A stretch of DNA of 64,000 nucleotides. It comes from Zeugodacus cucurbitae (taxonomy: Eukaryota > Arthropoda > Insecta > Diptera > Tephritidae). Position numbers and translations under genes: made by a program. The stretch lies in assembly GCF_028554725.1 (NCBI RefSeq), contig NC_071669.1:58833001-58897000 (forward strand), read 5' to 3'. Shown here one piece after another: positions 58,082-64,000 of the stretch. The notes beneath the pieces are model-generated. The model ran no database searches. It was not told where the DNA came from and worked only from the letters and a program-made list of their open reading frames with translations. Each line of letters opens with the position of its first letter. The first letter of the stretch is position 1.

Positions 58082-59770
58082 AGTTGCCACCTGCCAAAAA
58101 CAAGGAAAATTATTACAAAAAATTTACGAAATATTATATAAACTTTGTCGAAATTATTACAATAATATATGAATCTTTAAATTATATATATTTCAGAATA
58201 GAGTTGCCACTTATCGTAAAAAGCTAGCAAAATTAATATGAAATATGTTTAGGATATCAAATTTAAAAATTTCCTACGGTTGGTGTTTTATAAGTCTTTA
58301 AGTAGCATATAGCATATAGTAGAGTTGCCACATATTGTAAATTAAATTAACTAAAATTTGCTACTTTTTTTTCAATAAAAAGTATTTAAGAATACATTTC
58401 GATAATAGTATATACAAGCAAATAAGGAAGGGCTAAGTTCGGGTGTAACCGAACATTTTATACTCTCGCAATTTATTTATTTAACTTTATTTATATTATA
58501 TAATACACAATTTGACCCACATATTCGTCATATATATTGTATAAAGTCCATTGAAAGTTGGAAACCATAATATTAGGTTAGAAGCACCGAGGTCCTCGTG
58601 TTCGATATATGGGGCCTTAAAAACCTATGGTCCGATTTCGGCGATTTTTAGAATGGGGCTGCCACACTATTAACATAGTATTTGTGCAAAGTTCTGCACC
58701 GATATCTTCACTAGTACTTACTTTATATATTGTAAAGTAAACGATTCAGATTGTCTTCAAAGTTCTGGTATATAGGAAGTAGGCGTGGTTGTAAAGCGAT
58801 TTGGCCTATTTTCACAACATATCATTGGGATGTAAGGAAACTATTACAAACCAAGTTTCATTGAAATCGGTCGAGTAGTTCCTGAGATATGGTTTTTGAC
58901 CCATAAGTGGGCGACGCCACGCCCATTTTCCATTTTGTAAAAAAATCTGAGTGCAGCTTTCATCTGCCATTTTTTATGTGAAATTTAGTGTTTCTGATGT
59001 TTTTCGTTAGTGAGTTAACCCACTTTTAGTAATTTTCAACCTAACTTGTGTATGGGAGGTGGGCGTGGTTATTATCCGATTTCTTTCATTTTTGGACTGT
59101 ATAAGGAAGTGGCTAAAAAAATGACTGCAGAAAGTTTGGTTTATATAGCTCTATTAGTTTCCGAGATATGTATAAAAACCCTATTTGGGGGTCACGCCCA
59201 CCTCCCCAAAACAATTACATCCAAATATGCCCCTTCATAGTGCGATCCTTCATACCAAATTTTATTTCCATAGCTTTATTTATGGCTTAGTTATGGCACT
59301 TTATGTGTTTCGGGTTTCGCCATTTTGTGGGCGTGACAGTAGTCCGATTTTGCTCATTTTCGAAAGCAACCTTCCTATTGTGCCACGAAATAAGTGTGCC
59401 AAGTTTCATTAAGATATCTTAATTTTTACTCAAGTTACAGCTTGCACAGACGGACGGACGGACGGACAGACAGACATTCGGATTTGAACTCCACTCTTCA
59501 CCCTGATCACTTTGATATATATAACCCTATATCTAACTCGTTTAGTTTTGGGTGTTACAAACAACCGTTATGTGAACAAAAGTATAATACTCCCTAGCAA
59601 CTTTGTTGCGAGAGTATAAAAATATTTAATTTAGACACACTTTAGAGTTGCAACCTAACAAGGAAATTATGCTTAACAAAATCTTGTAAAATGTATGAGA
59701 AACGTTCCAGGAAGCCTCTCAAAACGTATTCACGGAAATTGAAACATGTTTTGACATAGAGTTGCCACCT
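58082..59770 (+). repeat. GAGTTGCCAC satellite array (interrupted)
   Basis: The motif GAGTTGCCAC or GAGTTGCAAC occurs at 58082, 58201, 58322, 59644 and 59759. The first three and the last two are 115-121 bases apart. Removing the inserted family A copy 4 (58415-59621) brings 58322 and 59644 to about 115 bases, restoring the period. The flanking AT-rich parts of the units are poorly conserved. Confidence 0.75.
58415..59621 (-). mobile_element. INE-like family A, copy 4 (full length)
   Basis: A nearly complete minus-strand copy. The left side has the reversed 3' end (CAAG, then GTTCGGGTGTAACCGAAC at 58437-58454, then TTTATACTCTCGCAA). The right side has the 5' end (TTGCGAGAGTATAAAAA, to 59621). 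A (GACG)n run at about 59450-59470 is the core microsatellite. All five internal blocks are present. Confidence 0.9.
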
Positions 59771-61140
59771 TTTTATATATATGTAATATTTTTCTTAACG
59801 AACATATTTGGTTTGAATATATCAAATATTTAGCAATATTTTTCGATTGGTGTAATTATTAAGTTTAGGTACCGATTTAAATTGCTACCTAATTAAACGT
59901 CAATTATTTCATTTATACTGATCATCAATATTAATTCCCAATTCAAACTTCATCATAAAAGTACTATGTATCCACTTATAGGCATATATTTAAAATTATT
60001 ATTATGTCTTCGTGCCCATCTTTGAACTATATAAAAGAAAAAACATTAATCTGACCCTTCGTCATTCACACGAATTACATGAAACTCAATTTCATTACAT
60101 TTGCTTCCAAGAAAACCCCACAATTGTAATAACCCAAGCTATTTATTTGCAAATTTTTCATTGTCAATTGCCGTTTGCCGGGGCCATTTAACCACCAGCG
60201 AGTACGCGCATATTTACGAAGAATTGACAATGCGACGAGTAAATTGATCGAACGAATAATTTGGCGGTTTTGCAATTTTGACAGCTATCAAAAGTCAAAA
60301 GCGCATAATTGGCGTCACTTTGAAATCGAATGCGTGAATTGTAGTTTCATTATTTGGCCAATGTTTGCAATTTATCCGAAATTAAATGTGGCAATTGGGC
60401 AAGTGAGTGATTGCGCTCGGGCCATTGGCAATTTGCTGTTGTTTGCGGCGGCGGCGGCGGCTATGAGAAATGTCTCAATCGGAATTGGTTCGATTTTGAT
60501 CTGCGTGCGGCAATCACGTTAAGGTCAATGTATTTTGGGGAAAAAAATGTAAAATAGTAAAATTAAAATAAAATAAAAAAATAGTAAAGATTGGTGGTAT
60601 CATGTATTGTTATGTGTGTTGTTGTTTTGTGCACACATTTAAATTTGAACACATGTTTCAGTTCAGTTGTCCACGCATGATTTGACGAAAATCAATTTTT
60701 TAATCCGATTTGCATTTCAACAGCTCAATTGAGTTTCAATTTTACTATTAATCGCTACTTATACTATTAACAGAGCGTAGATATTTATTGTTGTAGTTGT
60801 GATATGCTGTCAGCAACAAGTTGTATGTAGTAAAAGCTTACGTTAGTTCGCTTCAGTAGTAGGTAGAGGTTTTTATCGTTTATTATTTCTCAAAGCTTCC
60901 CTAAATGGTTGGCGTTAAGCGCGTTGGGTGTTAACACCTTATAATCTTATTGTATAATAAATATGTTCTAAGTAGCAATGAATGGTACCAGTTATATAAT
61001 TCTTGATGCATCTAGAGATAGTGTTGAATGAAAAGCAGCTGGAACCGGAGTTGACAATATTATAAGGTAAATTTAATGTTAAACTCGACACGCTATTCAC
61101 TTCATAATTTAGTGGTGAATGTTGACAAATGTACCATATA
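59771..61140. other. Intergenic stretch, unique
   Basis: No gene was accepted. Around 60160-60520 the DNA is less AT-rich with many CAATTG/AATTGG strings and a GCGGCGGCGGCGGCGG run near 60446. An open frame there has no protein-like character and was rejected. Confidence 0.4.
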
Positions 61141-61144
61141 AGAA

Positions 61145-62016
61145 TACTTGGTACACGGGTTTTTTGGCATCATAAGAAGGTTGCTTTCGAAGATGGGCGA
61201 AATAGGAGCACTGCCACGTCCACAAAATGGCGAAAACCAAAACGAAAACCTAAAGAGCCATAACTAAGCCATAAATAAAGCTATAAAATTTGGAACGAAG
61301 GATCACACTAGGGGGGCTTATATATGGATGTATTTTTTTTTTTTGGGGAAAGAGGGTCTGCCCCCTTATTAAGTTTTTTATACATATCGTGTTAGATATT
61401 AAAGCTATATCAACCAAACTTTCTAGAGTCGTGTCTTTCATTCACTTCCTTATACAGTACAAAAATGGAATAAATCGGATTATAACCGCGCCCACCTCCT
61501 ATACAAAGGTTACGTCGAAAATTACTAAAAATGCTTTAATTCAGTAAGGAAACCTTAAATTTCATTATAAAGATGGTACAGAAGGGCTGCAAACAAATTG
61601 GTATAACTGATTTTAAATGAGCGCGGCTTAGCCTACTTATGGTTCAAAAATTATATCTTCCAAACTACTCGACCAATTTCAATCAAATTCTGTTCATAAT
61701 ATTTCCCTGTCATCCAAATGATATGTTCTGAAAATAGGCCAAATCGCTTCACAACCATGCCAAAAATCGCCGAAATCGGAACATAAGTTTTCAAGGCCCC
61801 ATATATCGAATATGAGGACCTCAATGCTACGAAAATATTGATAAGTCTATCAGTTATTTTGAAGAAATTCAGAGCGAATATTTTACTTCTAATAATATGT
61901 TTCCGTGCCAAAAATGAGAAATATGTGAAATACCTCAACAAAATTTCTTAAATATATTTATATTCCGAGAGTATAAAATGTTCGATTATACTCGAACTTA
62001 GTCCTTCCTTACTTTC
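61145..62016 (+). mobile_element. INE-like family A, copy 5 (5' truncated)
   Basis: It starts in the first block (TTGGCATCATAAGAAGGTTG) and runs through the other blocks to the 3' end, with GAGAGTATAAAATG and a mutated hairpin (GTTCGATTATACTCGAAC). It is diverged, and the block around 61640-61760 has a deletion. Confidence 0.85.
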
Positions 62017-62150
62017 TGAATTAGGTTTCGTTTGAGAGTCGTAAAATGGAGTTTATAATAGTATGTGCTTTAAAAAGCTTTGCTCTCGCTCTCTACTAAC
62101 GAAAAATCATATATAACTTCTTTAATCTTATTCTCAGAGCTAAGCCTTTA

Positions 62151-62892
62151 TTATATCCTGAACAGGTTATATTAAGTTTGTCACGAAGTTTGTAACATCC
62201 AGAAGGAAGCGTCGGAGGCCGTATAAAGTATATATAAATGATCAGTATGTTGAACTGAGTCGATTTAGCCCGTCCGTTGTCCGTCTGTCTGTATACATAT
62301 ATACGAACTAGTCCTTCAGTTTTTAAGATATCGTTTTGAAATTTTGCAGATGTTATTTTCTCTTCAAGAAGCTGCTCATTTGTCGGAACTGCCGATATCG
62401 GACCACTATATCATATAGCTGCCATACAAACCGAACGATCGGAATCAAGGGTTTGTATGGAAAACTTCCGCATTTTACTACATATCTTCACAAAATTTGG
62501 TGTGAGTTATGGCTCATAGAAATAATTTAATCTCCGAAAAAATTGTTCAGATCAGTTAACTATAGCATATAGCTGCCATACAAACTGAACGATCGGAATC
62601 AAGGGCTTGTATGGAATATTTTCACATTTGACGTGGTATCTTCTCAAAATTTGACATGGATTACTGCTTAAGGTAATAATATAATCTGCGAAAAAATTGT
62701 TCAGATCGGTTAACTATATAACCTTAATGTTTCTAGCAAACAACGCGGCTAAAAAGAATTAGTGAAATGTTTTCTTTTTTTACTTACTTTTTCTTACGTC
62801 TTTAGATTTGCTTAAACACATAGTCACTAAAAGAAATGCAACTGTGAAGGGTATATTAGTTTCGGTAAAGCCGAAGTTAACGTTTTTTCTTG
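62151..62892 (+). mobile_element. INE-like family B, copy 3 (full length)
   Basis: It runs from TTATATCCTGAACAGGTTATA to TTTTTTCTTG. It shows the intact 3' hairpin TTCGGTAAAGCCGAA at 62861-62875, preceded by GAAGGGTATATTAG (inverted relative of the 5' end), and CATATAGCTGCCATACAAAC twice (62414 and 62566), with the surrounding CAAACNGAACGATCGGAATC repeated. There is a CTGTCTGTATA segment near 62283. This is the best reference copy of the family here. Confidence 0.9.
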
Positions 62893-64000
62893 TTTTAAAT
62901 AAAATTTAAAATACAAGCCCATTGTTTAGTACTAGACTACATACATATATATATGAAACACTAAATATATAAATAACACACATTTTATCGTATGTATATA
63001 TATCAAACCCCCATTCATGCACTGTGGAATGTTTGCAACGACCTTGCCACGTATTTATCTAAATCTTTTCCAACAAAACTTTTGTTTTGTGTAAAGTTTC
63101 CCAAACAAATTTCGTACACATATTTAAGAGCAATTCCGTATTTAAAAGGTCTTTGCATAGTTGGAGCTTGAGAAAAGCACACAACACATTCACACGGCAC
63201 AACTAAGGCAATAAAATTCATGGATTCTTTAGTAAAACGACACTGAAACACAAACAATTCAATTCTTCTATACACTTGTGTGGGTGTGTGGGTTTTGTGC
63301 ATATGTGAATTCACCACACATGCCACATACATAACATATATAATATAAATGGAGGTATGCAAATGATTAGCTGCAATTAAGGGGTAAACTCACAATTAAC
63401 CTAATGCCGCTACCAACAACAACCACACAGATGACTTAATTTCCATGGCGTGCGCCAATTGTGATTGAATTTGTTTGTGTTGTGGAAGTGGAGCTTAAGT
63501 TTAGGCTTTCATGTGAACAAATGGCTTTTTTTAGGAAGGTTGGTCAAAATGGTAGAATATTTTTTGGATTAAGTATACTAGATTCCACATTAGGCTAAAA
63601 TACTAGATACTAGATTTTAAAATCCAAGCAGTAAAATAATTTGATTAAATCATTGTTTATTTTAGTAAATACAATATTTATTTAATATTCTTTTTAATTA
63701 AAAAATATTCCTTTAAAATTTTCGCTTATATTCATAACTAACTAAAATTGCTCTACTAATTTTTTTGCCCTCAACCCAACAATGACACAAATTTAATTCG
63801 CTTGCAACACAAAATTTCTGTCTTCGCCCACAAAAAGTTTGGTAACTCTGCTTCAACACTTCGCTTCAGCGAAATTAGTTGCACAAAAATTTGCTACGGC
63901 TCATAAAATATGCGCAGGGCAACAGAAGGAAGGGAGGGACATTATACAAAATGTAAAATGTATACAAAATAATATACCAGAGAAGTTGTAAGAGATCTTC
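62893..64000. other. Intergenic stretch, nothing recognised
   Basis: AT-rich with a few CA-rich and ATATGTA strings. The open frame at 63015-63362 (minus) is not supported by motifs or splice sites. No repeat was recognised up to the window end. Confidence 0.4.

Noticed and set aside
60175..60522. 115-codon open frame with an Ala run
   Set aside because: Ala run is a GCG microsatellite; no motif, no splice support, irregular composition.
1..64000. tRNA or rRNA genes, CRISPR arrays, bacterial operons, riboswitches
   Set aside because: No clear A/B boxes with a cloverleaf, no rRNA-like blocks and no spacer arrays were seen; the DNA is eukaryotic.

Overview
The window looks like fly nuclear DNA, most likely from a true fruit fly (Tephritidae). 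It is AT-rich, has GT-AG introns and large transposon-filled gaps, and encodes insect-type proteins (two Rebers-Riddiford cuticle proteins and one DUF1091 secreted protein). Its transposons are of fly type: DINE-1/INE-1-like repeats, mariners, and a DD41D mariner like the rosa element known from Ceratitis. No bacterial, viral, CRISPR or operon structure was seen. All coding calls come from reading splice sites and frames by eye; no database search was run.

Host genes. (1) 5079-7515 (+): three exons of an unrecognised, probably secreted, Pro/Asn-rich protein whose first exon was not found. (2) 16090-16912 (-): a two-exon, 142-residue cuticle protein with a divergent chitin-binding motif. (3) 30294-31184 (+): a three-exon, 179-residue DUF1091 protein with a likely TATA/initiator promoter. 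(4) 40155-40316 (-): one terminal coding exon of an unrecognised gene. (5) 46106-53098 (-): a four-exon, 191-residue RR-2 cuticle protein with a 5.4-kb intron that holds two related tandem-repeat arrays. The two cuticle genes and the secreted proteins fit an exoskeleton or extracellular theme, but nothing in the sequence shows that they act together.

Mobile DNA, left to right. A heptanucleotide array (1.6-2.1 kb) precedes a 5'-truncated RTE-like retrotransposon (2.9-4.3 kb) with an exact 12-bp target duplication. INE-like family A is present at 9, 25.4, 29.6, 31.8, 58.4 and 61.1 kb, and INE-like family B at 25.2, 35.8 and 62.2 kb. Mariners lie at 19.8 and 28.0 kb, and a DD41D mariner at 34.3 kb. 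Three sorts of short element are flanked by TTAA (14.6/54.7, 41.1/44.7 and 20.0 kb), and a TA-flanked element is nested in family A at 31.9 kb. Decayed LINE ends with RNase H or zinc-knuckle remnants lie at 24.7, 37.9 and 54.5 kb.

Tandem repeats also occur at 5.5-6.1 kb and 58.1-59.8 kb (same roughly 118-bp motif, opposite orientation), at 39.5 kb, and in the RR-2 intron. Several insertions are nested, so their order can be read: LINE before TTAA element at 54.5 kb, satellite before family A at 58 kb, family A before TA element at 31.9 kb, and mariner before TTAA element at 20.0 kb.
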